From CAIQPS01 sp963721365 (GTDB taxonomy: Bacteria; Actinomycetota; Thermoleophilia; RBG-16-64-13): a DNA stretch of 64,000 nucleotides. The translations under genes were made by a program, and so were the position numbers. The notes under the pieces are model-generated. The model was given only the letters and a program-made list of their open reading frames with translations. It made no database searches and was not told where the DNA came from. The DNA is taken from NCBI GenBank assembly GCA_963721365.1, contig CAVRJE010000014.1, positions 11,983 through 75,982 on the forward strand. Reading direction: 5' to 3'. Below are positions 48,743 through 59,835 of this stretch, one piece after another. Position 1 is the first letter of the stretch. Every line of letters begins with the position of its first letter.

Positions 48743-48842
48743 ATGGCCGGAAATAAGCAGGGTCTGAGCTAGGTGGGCGTATCTCGCGCTCGTCGTGATC
48801 GTGATTCTTATCATCGTACTTGTGGTTGTTAAAGTCAGATAG
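48743..48842 (+). CDS. Small single-pass membrane peptide (about 32 residues)
   Basis: ATG at 48743 with AAAGGA 7 nt upstream opens MAGNKQGLS; after one extra base near 48771 the frame continues RWAYLALVVIVILIIVLVVV and ends KVR, stop TAG at 48840-48842. The 100-nt span is 33 codons plus one base, consistent with a single insertion. The product would be one membrane helix with a short polar N-terminus and a basic end. An in-frame ATG at 48728 is an alternative start. No family is known to me. The following 275 bp to the kinase gene hold nothing recognisable. Confidence 0.5.
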
Positions 48843-49117
48843 CTACCTCCGAGTCCTCGTCCGCGCACGCGACTCGCGCGCTCCATCGCCAGCCGACCAG
48901 GTACCGATGGAGCGGTGGGCGAGGGGAGAGTCGGGGGCTGATATCGACGATGGAGCCGGTCCCCGGCTGTGCAGGCCGAGAAGTGACTGTCTTGTTCGCG
49001 CCAGGTGGGCCCACTCACCGCGTCCGCGAGGTACCCCAGCACGCGGGCTCTTCAAGTTTCGCGGAGCGGGCAGAAGAGTGGGAAGGCCACGATCCCGCCG
49101 CCCGGAGGAGAAAGCAT

Positions 49118-50161
49118 TTGGCTGAAGCCACCGCAAAGCAGCGATTCACCGCCGGCCCGCGGCTCTTGGTCGTCGCCACTTCCGCGGCGATCGCCCTCGG
49201 AGTGTTCTTCATCTACTTCAGGGAAGGCAGCCATCCGAGCTATCTCTTCTTCTTCTTCCTGCCGATAGCAGCGGTTTCGGTGGTGCTCGGCAGGATGGTC
49301 GGCCTGCTCATGGCGCTCGTCACCATAGCCGCAACGCTTCTGCCGGCCGTCTGGCTGAGTCTCGACCGTCTCATGGCCGCATCCGGAGTGGCGGCGGAAC
49401 GGGCGGTGATATTGGTTACCTGGGCCGTGTTTCTGATCGCCATGGCATACCTGGTCGGCTGGGTCTCGGAACGGGGTGGCAGCCTGAGCTTCGCGCAGGG
49501 AGTGGGCGGCCAGGCCATCCGGGCCATGGAGTTGGAGCGAAAGCGCACCGGACAAGACATACACGACGGAATCGCGCAATATGCGGCGGCCGCCTCTCTC
49601 GAGACCCAGGTGCTACACGATATGACGGCCGACGCGGATGCACTGATACAGACGCAGGTGGAACGGGTGAAGGGGTCTCTCGATATGTTGGTTTTCGAGG
49701 CTCGCACGATGATCGGGAATCTCCGTCCTCCCGCGTTGGGTCCCGACGACTTCAACGGCAGTATGTCCAGTCTGGTCGAGAGTCTGCAGAATCGTACCGG
49801 CATCTTCTCGGACCTGGAACTGGAAGGAGACTTCGCCATTCACACCGATTCTGCGCGCATATGCGTGTACCGTATCGCTCAGGAGGCGCTGGCGAACGCG
49901 GAGCAGCACTCCGCGGCCACAAGGGTCCACGTCTGGGCGAGCGCAAGCAAGAGCGGTGTCGATCTCATAGTCCGTGACAACGGGAAGGGGTTCGATCCCA
50001 AGGGTCTCTCCCCCGAGAACGGGAATCACTTCGGTCTGTCTGGTATGCGGGAAAGGGCCGAGTATCTCGGTGGGCGGCTCTTCGTGAAGAGCAACCCTGG
50101 CGAGGGCACGAGCGTGGTGCTCCACATCCCGAGGTATAGAGGAGGTGGTAGTGGCCGGTGA
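49118..50161 (+). CDS. NarL-type sensor histidine kinase
   Basis: 347 residues, unbroken. Four membrane segments in the first 115 residues (LLVVATSAAIALGVFFIYF, YLFFFFLPIAAVSVVLG and two more) lack a large outer domain, as in MASE/DUF4118-like sensors. The HisKA_3 phospho-acceptor is in RTGQDIHDGIAQYAA; the HATPase domain has EALANAEQHSAATRVHV, VRDNGKGFDP and FGLSGMRERAEYLGG. Start TTG at 49118 with GGAGGAG at 49104-49110; the frame is open further upstream but without a better site. It precedes the LuxR-type regulator, overlapping it by about 17 nt. Confidence 0.9.
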   Translation: MAEATAKQRFTAGPRLLVVATSAAIALGVFFIYFREGSHPSYLFFFFLPIAAVSVVLGRMVGLLMALVTIAATLLPAVWLSLDRLMAASGVAAERAVILVTWAVFLIAMAYLVGWVSERGGSLSFAQGVGGQAIRAMELERKRTGQDIHDGIAQYAAAASLETQVLHDMTADADALIQTQVERVKGSLDMLVFEARTMIGNLRPPALGPDDFNGSMSSLVESLQNRTGIFSDLELEGDFAIHTDSARICVYRIAQEALANAEQHSAATRVHVWASASKSGVDLIVRDNGKGFDPKGLSPENGNHFGLSGMRERAEYLGGRLFVKSNPGEGTSVVLHIPRYRGGGSGR

Positions 50162-50853
50162 GGCGCACGTTCCTGGCACGCAGATCAGAGTCGCGGTAGT
50201 CGATGATCACGAGCTGGTCCGCTCGGGGATCTGTCACGCTCTGAGCTTGAGCCCGGACATAGTCGTGGTCGGTGAGGCCGGTGATGGCATCGCCGCGCTC
50301 GATCTGCTCCAAAGAGCATCGGTCGACGTTCTTCTGCTAGACCTTCACATGCCCCGCATGGATGGGTTCGCGTGCCTGGACGCCGTGGCTGCGAGATGGC
50401 CCTCCCTGCCGGTGATCGTCCTCACAGTCGAGGAGGACCCCAAGGTTGGGATGGATGTCATGCGACGAGGAGCAGCCGCCTACGTACCCAAGTTCGTGCG
50501 TCCAAGCGATCTCGCCTCTCTTGTCCGCCAGGTAGCGAGTGGCTCCGTCTTGATGGGCGGGAATAGGCTGGTGGGCGCGCTTGCCGGCGTCGAGCAGGCG
50601 GCCGCCCCGAGCAAGCCTGCGCACGGCCTGACAGGTAGGGAACTAGAGGTCCTCGACCTGGTCGCTCGAGGGCAAGACCAATTCTGACATCGCTCGAGAG
50701 CTCTTCATAACGACCAAGACCGTCAAGTACCATCTGAGCGGAGTGTTTTCGAAACTCGGCGTCCGCAATCGAACGGAGGCCGCCACCTTCGCACTCAGCC
50801 ACGGCCTGGTCTTGCCCCAAGAGCCTGACGTGCCTGGGAGCCCTGTCAGGTGA
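50145..50853 (+). CDS. NarL/LuxR-family response regulator
   Basis: About 235 residues. Receiver: RVAVVDDHELVRSGICHAL, phospho-Asp in DVLLLDLHMPRMDG, and AYVPKFVRPSDL with the Lys. After a break near 50676 the GerE/LuxR helix-turn-helix follows the GLTGRELEVLDLVARG entry: KTNSDIARELFITTKTVKYH and VFSKLGVRNRTEAATFA. GTG at 50145 or 50151. The stop overlaps the prepilin peptidase start (GTGA), which ties this two-component pair to pilus assembly. Confidence 0.9.
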
Positions 50854-51527
50854 GTTCCACCCTGTACGCGATAGTCTCCATAGGGATGTTTGTCCTGGGA
50901 TTGGGCGTCGGAGCGCTGCTTACCCCAGCCATCAATCGGTTCCCCGTTCATCGGCCCGAGAACGAGGCGCCTTCCAGCTCCCGTGCCCATCCACGGCGCC
51001 GGTTCGTCGTGCCGGCGATCAGCGCGCTTGGTTTCTTGTTGGCCTATCTCCAGTTCGGTTTGTCGTGGCGGCTTCTCGAAGCCTGCGCATTCATCTGCGT
51101 CATGATCGTGATCGCTTTCATCGATCTCGACCACATGATCATTCCCAACGTGATCGTGTTGCCTGCAGCCCTGGTTGGTCTGGCGGCCTCGATCGCGCTC
51201 GACCCGGGGAGATGGTGGGTGTATCTGGTTGCTGCCGTCGGCAGCTCCCTGTTCCTGTTCGTGCTGGCCCTGATCTGGCCTGGCGGAATGGGGATGGGTG
51301 ACGTGAAGCTGGCGCTACTCATGGGCGCGGTTCTTGGCGCTGTGGTTGTCGTCGCCTTCTTCTTGGCGTTCCTGTTCGGAGCTGTCGTCGGGTTGGTCCT
51401 CATCCTGTCGAAGCGCAAGGGCAGGAAAGACGCTATCCCCTTCGGTCCATATCTGGCTCTCGGCTCGGTGATAGCGCTGCTGTACGGGCCCTGGATGCTG
51501 GATACCTATCTCGGCATCCTGGGGTAG
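50850..51527 (+). CDS. tadV: Prepilin peptidase (A24 family)
   Basis: Intact, 225 residues, membrane aspartic protease that cleaves prepilin leaders. The two catalytic Asp are in AFIDLDHMIIPNVIVLP and GMGMGDVKLALLMG, each in the family context. Six or seven hydrophobic segments. No N-terminal Cys-rich methylase loop, as usual for Tad-type or archaeal-like peptidases. Likely substrates: the Flp pilin and TadE/TadG-like pseudopilins encoded just downstream. The 249-bp gap to the pilin probably holds the pilus promoter, but I cannot point to one firmly. Confidence 0.93.
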   Translation: MSSTLYAIVSIGMFVLGLGVGALLTPAINRFPVHRPENEAPSSSRAHPRRRFVVPAISALGFLLAYLQFGLSWRLLEACAFICVMIVIAFIDLDHMIIPNVIVLPAALVGLAASIALDPGRWWVYLVAAVGSSLFLFVLALIWPGGMGMGDVKLALLMGAVLGAVVVVAFFLAFLFGAVVGLVLILSKRKGRKDAIPFGPYLALGSVIALLYGPWMLDTYLGILG

Positions 51528-51776
51528 CGGCTGCATCCGCGTACTCCTAGGTCGCACCTGCGGACGCGTCGGAAGTTACCGCGCCCTAGACCTTTGGCCA
51601 GGTGGACTGCGCCTCAAGACTGGACTATCGCCGTCCGTGAACTGGACTTACGCATCGGGTCTTAGCCGCATTTCTTGTCGTATTCTGTTGTTGTAGTCAA
51701 TTTTTACACGCTGGGTCTCACAGAATCGGCGTCAGCAGAGACTGAACTGGAGGGGAGGTGAATCGAATGATCAGAC

Positions 51777-51948
51777 ATGCTTCGTACTTATCTCCGTGGC
51801 CTGTTGATCAAATCCGAGCGGGGCGCGACGGCCGTGGAATACGGCATCATGGTGTCCCTGATCGCTGTTGCGATTATCACGGCCGTGACTCTCATCGGCG
51901 ACGAATCTCGACAAGACCTTTACCGGTGTGGCGGGTCAGTTGACGTGA
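51777..51948 (+). CDS. flp: Flp-type pilin
   Basis: About 57 residues: MLRTYLRGLLIKSERG, then the cleavage region GATAVEYGIMVSLIAV with the conserved Glu-Tyr of Flp pilins, a hydrophobic helix (AIITAVTLIG) and the end NLDKTFTGVAGQLT. One extra base near 51903 breaks the frame. The start is uncertain: GTG at 51758 follows GGAGGGGAG but needs another indel to join; ATG at 51777 is in frame. It forms the shaft of the Tad pilus. A strong terminator follows, which would allow high pilin expression relative to the assembly genes. Confidence 0.85.
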
Positions 51949-51987
51949 GCTGAAGACGCCCCAGACATGATGCGGGCGATAATTGGG

Positions 51988-52015
51988 GCTCGGGCATCGC
52001 TAGATGCCCGAGCCA
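51988..52015 (+). terminator. Intrinsic-type terminator after the pilin gene
   Basis: Stem GGCTCGGGCAT (51988-51998) pairs perfectly with ATGCCCGAGCC (52005-52015) around a 6-nt loop, followed by ACTTCTTTC. It lies 39 bp after the pilin stop. The U-tract is interrupted, so partial read-through into tadE is plausible. Confidence 0.75.
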
Positions 52016-52098
52016 CTTCTTTCAAGACTCTGGGTCGATATTGTCCTATTTGGCATCATTTGTGTTGAATTCTTCTACAACTGGAGCATAATGGTCTC

Positions 52099-52500
52099 AT
52101 GATCAAGAATGTGAGCAGAGTTCGAGGGCCTTCGGGACGAGAGAGGGGCGCGGCAGCCGTCGAGTTCGCTCTTGTCCTTCCCCTGTTGCTCGTTTTGCTG
52201 CTCGGCATTATTGATTTCGGTCTTTACTTCTACAACGATCTTCAGTTGACCCATGTCGCCCGCAATGCCGCCCGCTATCTGTCGGTGAACAAGACCGCCG
52301 AAGCCAACGCCGCCATCGACGACGCGAACCTGATATCCACGTCCATCTACTCGAGGTCCGTGACACCGGCCGCCACCCAGGGGGGCGAGTCTACTATCTC
52401 CCTGCGGGCCAACTACAGCTTCCTCACCCCTCTCCCGCGCTTGGTTGGGATAGGATCCACGGCAGGGATAAACGCGTCGGTGGTGATGCGACGTGAATAG
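52099..52500 (+). CDS. tadE: TadE-family pseudopilin
   Basis: Intact, 133 residues. Prepilin-like N-terminus ERGAAAVEFALVLPLLLVLL with the TadE Glu at +5, then GIIDFGLYFYNDLQLTHVAR, the family-typical continuation. The rest is a small extracytoplasmic domain. ATG at 52099 has GGAG about 13 nt upstream. The stop overlaps the next gene. Confidence 0.92.
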   Translation: MIKNVSRVRGPSGRERGAAAVEFALVLPLLLVLLLGIIDFGLYFYNDLQLTHVARNAARYLSVNKTAEANAAIDDANLISTSIYSRSVTPAATQGGESTISLRANYSFLTPLPRLVGIGSTAGINASVVMRRE

Positions 52501-53374
52501 GACGTTCAGACTTCTTGCCCGGAGGAGCAGTCTCCAGGAGGAGACCGGCGCGGTCGCGATCATCGTAGCCCTCTTCCTGCTGGTCCTCCTCGTGCTGGCG
52601 GCGCTGGTCCTCGATCTCGGATCCCTCTACGACCACGACCGGGAGTTGCAGTCCGCGGCTGACGCCGGCGCCCTGGCCGGGGCGCAGGAATTGATCTACT
52701 CACCGGGGAACGTGGCCGCGGCGGGTACCAAGGCACGCGGGTACGTTACCAATAACGCCGCGGTGTCGAGAGTCGTAGAAGCGAATCTGGCTCCCTGGGC
52801 ACCTGTTGTCGACCAGCGGTCGGTAACGGTCGATCTCCAGGAGAACCATGTGATGTTCTCCTTTGCCCGGGTGATCGGACAGACGGAGGGATCGGTCAAG
52901 GCTCACGCCAAAGCCGAGGTGATGTACCTGACCGGGGTTGACGGACTGTTCCCCATTGCGTTCTCCTGGCTCAAGCCCCATCACTTCCTGATCCGCTATA
53001 CGGCTCCGTCCGGGACGGTGATGACAAGCTATTCGATCACGAACCCAGCATCGGACACGGAGGGCGATCAGGGTATCTACTCCGGCAGCCGTCTCGCTAG
53101 CATCCCGGTGAACTCGGGCAGCGGTTCCGTCCTCTATGACGTATCGGTGTCCGCTCAGAACGCCGCGAACCAGGATCTGCTCGACCTGCCCTCGCCTGCG
53201 GGGAGTCTCTACGTGCCCGGGACGACTTCCGTGGTGCGGGGAGTGAAGATCGACCGGATAATAGACGTCCCGGCGAATCCCGCCACCCAATTGAGCGAGC
53301 GCGTCACAATAACTCTGAAAACGACGGACCTCACGGATAGCAGTGTCCAGGTCAGCATCGGGGGGAAACCGTGA
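52493..53374 (+). CDS. tadG: TadG-like pilus protein, N-terminal part
   Basis: 293 residues in this frame. The N-terminal Tad domain has TGAVAIIVALFLLVLLVLA and LVLDLGSLYDHDRELQSAAD with ADAGALAGAQEL, typical of TadG/TadE-like membrane-anchored proteins; a large extracytoplasmic part follows. The frame ends VQVSIGGKP at a G-run; the next frame continues sensibly (53371-54114), so the two pieces are probably one protein of about 540 residues split by a missing base. Two genes with a GTGA overlap cannot be excluded, but the second lacks a ribosome site of its own. Confidence 0.85.
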   Translation: MNRTFRLLARRSSLQEETGAVAIIVALFLLVLLVLAALVLDLGSLYDHDRELQSAADAGALAGAQELIYSPGNVAAAGTKARGYVTNNAAVSRVVEANLAPWAPVVDQRSVTVDLQENHVMFSFARVIGQTEGSVKAHAKAEVMYLTGVDGLFPIAFSWLKPHHFLIRYTAPSGTVMTSYSITNPASDTEGDQGIYSGSRLASIPVNSGSGSVLYDVSVSAQNAANQDLLDLPSPAGSLYVPGTTSVVRGVKIDRIIDVPANPATQLSERVTITLKTTDLTDSSVQVSIGGKP

Positions 53375-54114
53375 CCCTCGCGGCCAGCCGGCCGGCAGGG
53401 ACGTTCGTTGGCACGACGACGCTGAGCGCCCCGTCTTTCGGGAGCGATAGCACAGCGGTGGTCAACGTCGTCACGGTGGCCAAGGGCGCGACCTTCCCCG
53501 GCGGAGTGGCGCTTGCCCACTACGAATGGTTCGCACGAGGCTTCCCGGTGATCTACGTGAACCAAGGCGCAAATGCGTATTCGGCCGCGGGCGGCGTCCA
53601 AGCCACTTTGAGCGCCAGCGTCCGCGTCAAGGTCTTCGTGTTCAACACACCGGTGATGGTGGCAGTACAGGATAAGAAACTGTTCGGCGGAGACTTTCAG
53701 GCCGACGTGCTCATGAACGAAAACACCAAGCACGAGTTGGCTATCTCCCTTGGACTAACGCCTGTGACTGCCGGCCTCAGGCTCACTCCTGACTGGACGA
53801 ATGGCGGTAACCGCAACGGGTTCGCCGATATCGGAGAGATCATGCCCAACGACCCGGGCGAGTCCGCCGGGCAATGGAATGACCTGGACCAAGCGGTCGG
53901 CAAGACCGTGACCGTCGCGCTCTGCTCTCCCCTGCCCGGTGGCGCACTCTACAAGATAGAGGCCTTTGCCGCGTTCCAGATAGCCACCCAGGCACACGAC
54001 AATAATAAGAACGCCGCCCTTACGGGTAAGTTCATCCATTGGATCGACACGGGGCAGTGGACCCCTAACAAGCCGACCGGGGTCTACATCGAGACCGCAG
54101 TCCTGACAGAATGA
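53371..54114 (+). CDS. TadG-like pilus protein, C-terminal part
   Basis: 247 residues, extracytoplasmic, beta-rich, without a signal peptide or membrane segment. It reads on naturally from the preceding frame (VTLAASRPAGTFVGTT). Segments such as YEWFARGFPVIYVNQGANAY and NDLDQAVGKTVTVALCSPLP match no motif I know. The lack of an export signal supports its being the C-terminal half of the preceding TadG-like protein. Confidence 0.7.
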   Translation: MTLAASRPAGTFVGTTTLSAPSFGSDSTAVVNVVTVAKGATFPGGVALAHYEWFARGFPVIYVNQGANAYSAAGGVQATLSASVRVKVFVFNTPVMVAVQDKKLFGGDFQADVLMNENTKHELAISLGLTPVTAGLRLTPDWTNGGNRNGFADIGEIMPNDPGESAGQWNDLDQAVGKTVTVALCSPLPGGALYKIEAFAAFQIATQAHDNNKNAALTGKFIHWIDTGQWTPNKPTGVYIETAVLTE

Positions 54115-54210
54115 CCTAGATTTCCCCGCGGCCGGTGCAGGGATTGGCCGCTTCATCCGATATATATTTGTGGGTAGCCCTGGACAGGGCAACAAAGGAA
54201 GGGAGTTCGC

Positions 54211-55166
54211 GTGCGACGGAGGACCATCGCTATCATCGCGGCCGTGGTGTTGGCGCTCGCGGCTGCAGGTCTCGTGGTCTGGTATGTGTCTTCTCTGCGG
54301 AATGAGGAGACCGTAGCCGAGCCTAGACAGACCGTACTCGTAGCCACGGCCGACATCCCGGCGCGTACCAGCGGCGAGGATGTTGTCGCCAACAATCTCG
54401 TGGCGCCACAGGAGGTCGTCGTCAGCTCCGTCGCTCCGGGTGCGCTCACCAGCGAGTCGCAGCTTCAGGGCCAGGTGCTGACCGTCCCGGTCGCAAAGGG
54501 GCAGCAGATACTCCAGAGTCAGCTAGGCGCCCCCGAGGAGCAGAGTCTGTCCTACCGGATAAGGATGGGCATGCGGGCCATCAGCATCGCGGTCGATCGC
54601 AGGAACGCGGTTGGAGGGGTTATCAAGGAAGGCGATCGGGTGGATGTGATCGCCACTTTTGACGCCGATCAGTTCACCCAGTTGCAGGCGGTCTCGACCA
54701 CGACCGTGTCCACCACGGGGCCCACCGCGACGCCCACTACGGCGCCCACGACAGGTCCCGCGCCGACGTCTACGACCCTCAAGCCAACGACCACGATGAA
54801 TCTGGGCATGGTTCTCTCGCCGGCCGAGGTGGCCAGAGTCAAGGAACTGACTGGGCTCGACCTGACGCAGACCATCTCGGCGGTCAGCATCACCATACTG
54901 CAGCAGGTAGAAGTGCTGGGCATGGATATCCTGTTGCCGGTGACACCAGACTGAAAGCGGCGGTGGGGTGTTGGGCGGAAGAGACCAGAGCACGACGGAG
55001 GAAGTGCCCGATTCACCTGTCATCACTTTGATGGTCAGCCCGGCCGATGCGGAGAAGATCGTCTATGCTCTAGACTTACGGCAAGATAACCTTCACGCTG
55101 ATGCCGGCCCAGGATACGACCAAGGTGGACACCACGGGCCGCGCTCTCCCCAACCTGTTTAGGTGA
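54211..55166 (+). CDS. cpaB: Flp pilus assembly protein CpaB/RcpC
   Basis: About 317 residues, periplasmic-side pilus protein. N-terminal anchor IAIIAAVVLALAAAGLVVWY, then the SAF/beta-clip domain (VLVATADIPARTSGEDVVAN, VPVAKGQQILQSQL) and the RcpC domain (RMGMRAISIAVDRRNAVGGV, KEGDRVDVIATFD). A Thr/Pro-rich linker of about 35 residues interrupts the RcpC domain. Breaks near 54950 and 55075; the correct end is GKITFTLMPAQDTTKVDT to NLFR. GTG at 54211 follows GGAAGGGAG. The stop overlaps cpaE. Confidence 0.92.
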
Positions 55167-56385
55167 TTCGAGTGAAGGTACTCGTCGCGATAGCTAGTGA
55201 GCAGGTTCGCTCGACTCTGGTCCGCGAACTCCAGGGGCAGAAGGACATCGAGGCCATCTACGAGTGTGGCGATTCTGACTCGGCCCTGCGCCAGGCCGAG
55301 GAGTCGAGCTCCGGACGTGGTTCTGATGGGCGTCGATCTGCAGCCCGAAGACGGCTTCGAGACGGTGCGGAAGATCGTGGCTCGCGTGCCGGGGGTCAGC
55401 GCCGTGCTGGTGGCCGTCAATCCCGCCCCGGCCGACTTTCGCAAGGCGTTGCAGGTCGGTGCGCGCGATCTGCTCGAGCTCCCGGTAGACAAGAAGGAGC
55501 TGATCGCGGCTCTCGAGGGCGCCGCTGAGGTCAGCAAGGGCAAGCGCTCGGCGCTCGAGGGCATCGCTGCCCGGTTGGCGGGCCAGAAGGAAGCCGAAGC
55601 CCGGCAAGCGGATCGTCGTCTTCAGCACCAAGGGCGGCACCGGCAAGACCTTCATCGCGACGAATCTCGCCGCCGGTCTGGCCCAGACGGGCAAGCGGGT
55701 CGCCCTGGTCGATCTCGATCTCCAGTTCGGTGACGCCGCCATAGCCTTGGGCTTGGTGCCGCAACGTACCATCTACGACCTCGTGCAGGCGTACACCGAA
55801 TTCGATGTGACCTTGCTGGAAGAGTTCATGGTGAAGCACTCCTCCGGCGTGAGCGTTCTGCCTGCCCCGCTGTATCCCGACGAGGCGGAGAGGATCACGG
55901 TCAACGACGTGCAGGCGGTCCTCGAGGTGGTTCAGGCGGGCTACGACTACGTCGTGGTCGACACGCCGCCGTTCTTCGAGGAGAGGATACTGACCGCCCT
56001 CGATTGGGCCGATCATGTGCTCTTGATCGCCGGTCTGGACATTCCGAGCGTCAAGCACTTGAAGACCGTGTTCAGGACCATGGGCCTCATGGCATATCCC
56101 GAGGAGAAGCTCCTCATTGTGATGAATCGCGCCGATTCGAAGGTAGGACTGGACGTGTCCGAGGTCGAGAAGCACCTCGACCGGCGGGTCAAGACGACCA
56201 TATCGAGTTCGGTCGAGGTCCCCCGGGCCCTCAATGCCGGCGAGATTCTCTTGCTGTCAAAGCCCGGGAGCAAGGTCTCGCGCGAACTGGCCGGCCTCGT
56301 GACGTCGTTCACCGAGCCGAGCCGCAACGGAAGTGGAAAGACGCCGGACTCCGGGGCGAGCCGCGGTCTGTTTCGAGGACGTTAG
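55163..56385 (+). CDS. cpaE: Pilus assembly ATPase CpaE/TadZ
   Basis: About 407 residues. The N-terminal receiver-like domain (VKVLVAIASEQVRSTLVREL, VVLMGVDLQPEDGFETVRKI) has Gly where the phospho-Asp would be, so it is a degenerate receiver, as is common in CpaE. The C-terminal MinD/ParA-like ATPase has the deviant Walker A FSTKGGTGKTFIATNLA, VALVDLDLQFGDAAIALGL and DYVVVDTPPFFEE. It positions the Tad machine. Breaks near 55303 and 55605. Overlaps cpaB. Confidence 0.92.
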
Positions 56386-56407
56386 ACAGAGGTAGGTGGG
56401 AAGGCTT

Positions 56408-57788
<1,381 letters not shown>

Positions 57789-57808
<20 letters not shown>

Positions 57809-59828
57809 CCGAAAGGGTCCTCTCCTCCGACGGCTCGGGCTTGCTCTCGGTCTGATCCTGCTTTGCTGTCTTGCGACGGGCGGGGTAGCCGGCGCGGCGC
57901 CTGGGGACCTCACGCTCGCCATCAACTCCCTGGACCTCTCCGCCTATCCGCAGGCCTCCTTCGTGCTGCAGCTGGGGGGAGAATCCGCGTCGAACCTGGA
58001 GGACCTCGGCCAAGGACTCGGTCACGCTCCAGGTCGATGGCAAGACCGTCCCTGTCGATTCGCTTCAGGCGGCAGGCGCGGGTGTCGCCGCGCCCGTGCA
58101 GACGGTGCTCCTGATCGACGAATCCGGCAGCATGAAGGGAGAGGCGATCAGAGGCCTCGGCAGATGCCGCCACTGCCTTCATCGACGCCATGCGCCCGGC
58201 CGACAGCGCCGCGGTGCAAGCGTTCAACGTTGAGTTTCGGACTCTCCAGACCTTCACCAACGACAAGGAACGCGTTGAAAGCATCGCTGGCAGGTCTCAA
58301 CCCTCAGAAGGAGACGGCCCTCTACGACGCTCTCATCAAGGCGCTCGCCTCGTTCGGGTCGGCCTCCAGTGGTCAGCGCTCGCTACGTGATACTCGTTTC
58401 CGATGGTGGCGACACGGCGAGCACGGCCACACTCGACCAGGCCCTGGCGGCCGTGCGTTCCAGCGGCATCCCTGTCTACGTGATCGGGCTGAAGAGCACC
58501 GAGTTCGACTCGCGACCCCTGGTCGAGCCTAGCCGAAGCATCCGGAAGCCGCTACCTCGAAACGCCGGATCCCGGGGCGCTGACCTCGCTCTACCAGACG
58601 CTGGCCAAGGAGATCCACAACCAGTATCTTGTCAAGTTCACTCTCGCCGGCTTCCTCCTCGGACTGCCGGCGACCTGACGGTGACAGGTCACGGCCGGCG
58701 GCCAGACCGTGCAGGCGGAGCGGGGCTTCTTCTACCCGACCACGAGCACCATAGGCACCGCCACCACGACCACGACCCTGGTTGCTTCGGCAGCCGTCCC
58801 GGGGCGGCTACAGAGGTCGCGGGGAGCGGACTCGTCGGCCGCTTCCTCCGCTGGGGGCCGAGCGACTACATCGTTGGCGTGGTCGTCTTCTTCCTTGTTC
58901 TTGGCATGCTTGTACGTCCTATCGGGGGTGCTGTTCCCGAAACGGGACGTTGCTGACCGAGTACGCCGGCGCGACAGACAGACAGGCGGCCCTCGGTCCG
59001 CAGGCCGTCGGACGAACCGGCGGCGGCAAAACCCGGCGCCCTCAGCCGGGCCGCCAGCTGGACGCTGGCACTAAGGGGTTACCAGGATCCCTTGCAGCAG
59101 ATGATCGACGACGCAGCGCTGAAGTTGCGGGCTTCTGAGTTCGCGCTCCTCCAACTGGTGGGCGTGATTGTCGTGGTCGTGCTGGCCGACGCTGCTCGGC
59201 GCTCCACTTCATCCTGCTCTTGGTTCTCGCGCTGGTAGTCGTCTTCGTCCCCTTGCTCTGGCTGAGCTCGAAGGGTAGCGCTCGACGCAGGGCCTTTGAC
59301 GACCAGGTCCCTAACACTCTGACGATGCTCGCCGGCTCGTTGAAAGCGGGCCACAGGCTTCGAGCAGGCTCTCGGCGTGGCCGCTCGCGAGTCTCCGGAG
59401 CCCACAGCTTCTGAGTTCCAGCGGAGTGTTGGCCCAGATGCGACTTGGGGGTGCCGCCCGAGGACGCCCTGCGCAGTACGGCGGAACGGATGAGGTCGCA
59501 GGCGTTCGATTGGGCAGTGATGAGCACGGTGATCCAACGCCAGGTGGGCGGCAACCTGGCCGAGGTCTTCGACTCGACGGCGTACGTCCTCCGGGAAAGA
59601 GCGAAGCTGCATCGTACGATCCGGACGTTGACGGCGGAGGGAAGGTTGAGCGCCATCATCCTGATCATCCTGCCCTTCGCGATCGGGGCGGTGATGGGCA
59701 TAGTGAGGCCGTGACTATCTTGGCCCCTCTTCGAGACGAGGATCGGGAACGCCATGCTGGGCGTGGCGGCGGTGCTGATGGTCATCGGGATCTTCTGGAT
59801 GCGCGCGATCATCCGGGTGGACAAGTGA
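57789..59828 (+). CDS. tadB: von Willebrand A domain fused to TadB-like pilus membrane protein
   Basis: About 680 residues after joining frames (breaks near 58005, 58150, 58280, 58375, 58535, 58665, 58690, 58800, 58930, 59195, 59358, 59445 and 59715). A signal peptide (LALGLILLCCLATGGVAGAA) is followed by a secreted vWA domain with MIDAS TVLLIDESGSMKGEAI and RYVILVSDGGDTASTATLDQ; a Thr-rich linker; a membrane segment (YIVGVVVFFLVLGMLYVL); then a type II secretion F domain (LALVVVFVPLLWLSSKG, DDQVPNTLTMLAGSLKAGH, DWAVMSTVIQRQVGGNLAEV). TadB normally lacks a vWA domain. The fused reading depends on the frame joins, but no internal start or stop fits two genes. Confidence 0.75.
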
Positions 59829-59835
59829 AGGGGAG

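Noticed and set aside
54177..54190. Small hairpin GCCCT-GGAC-AGGGC before cpaB
   Set aside because: Only five base pairs and no U-run; too weak to call.
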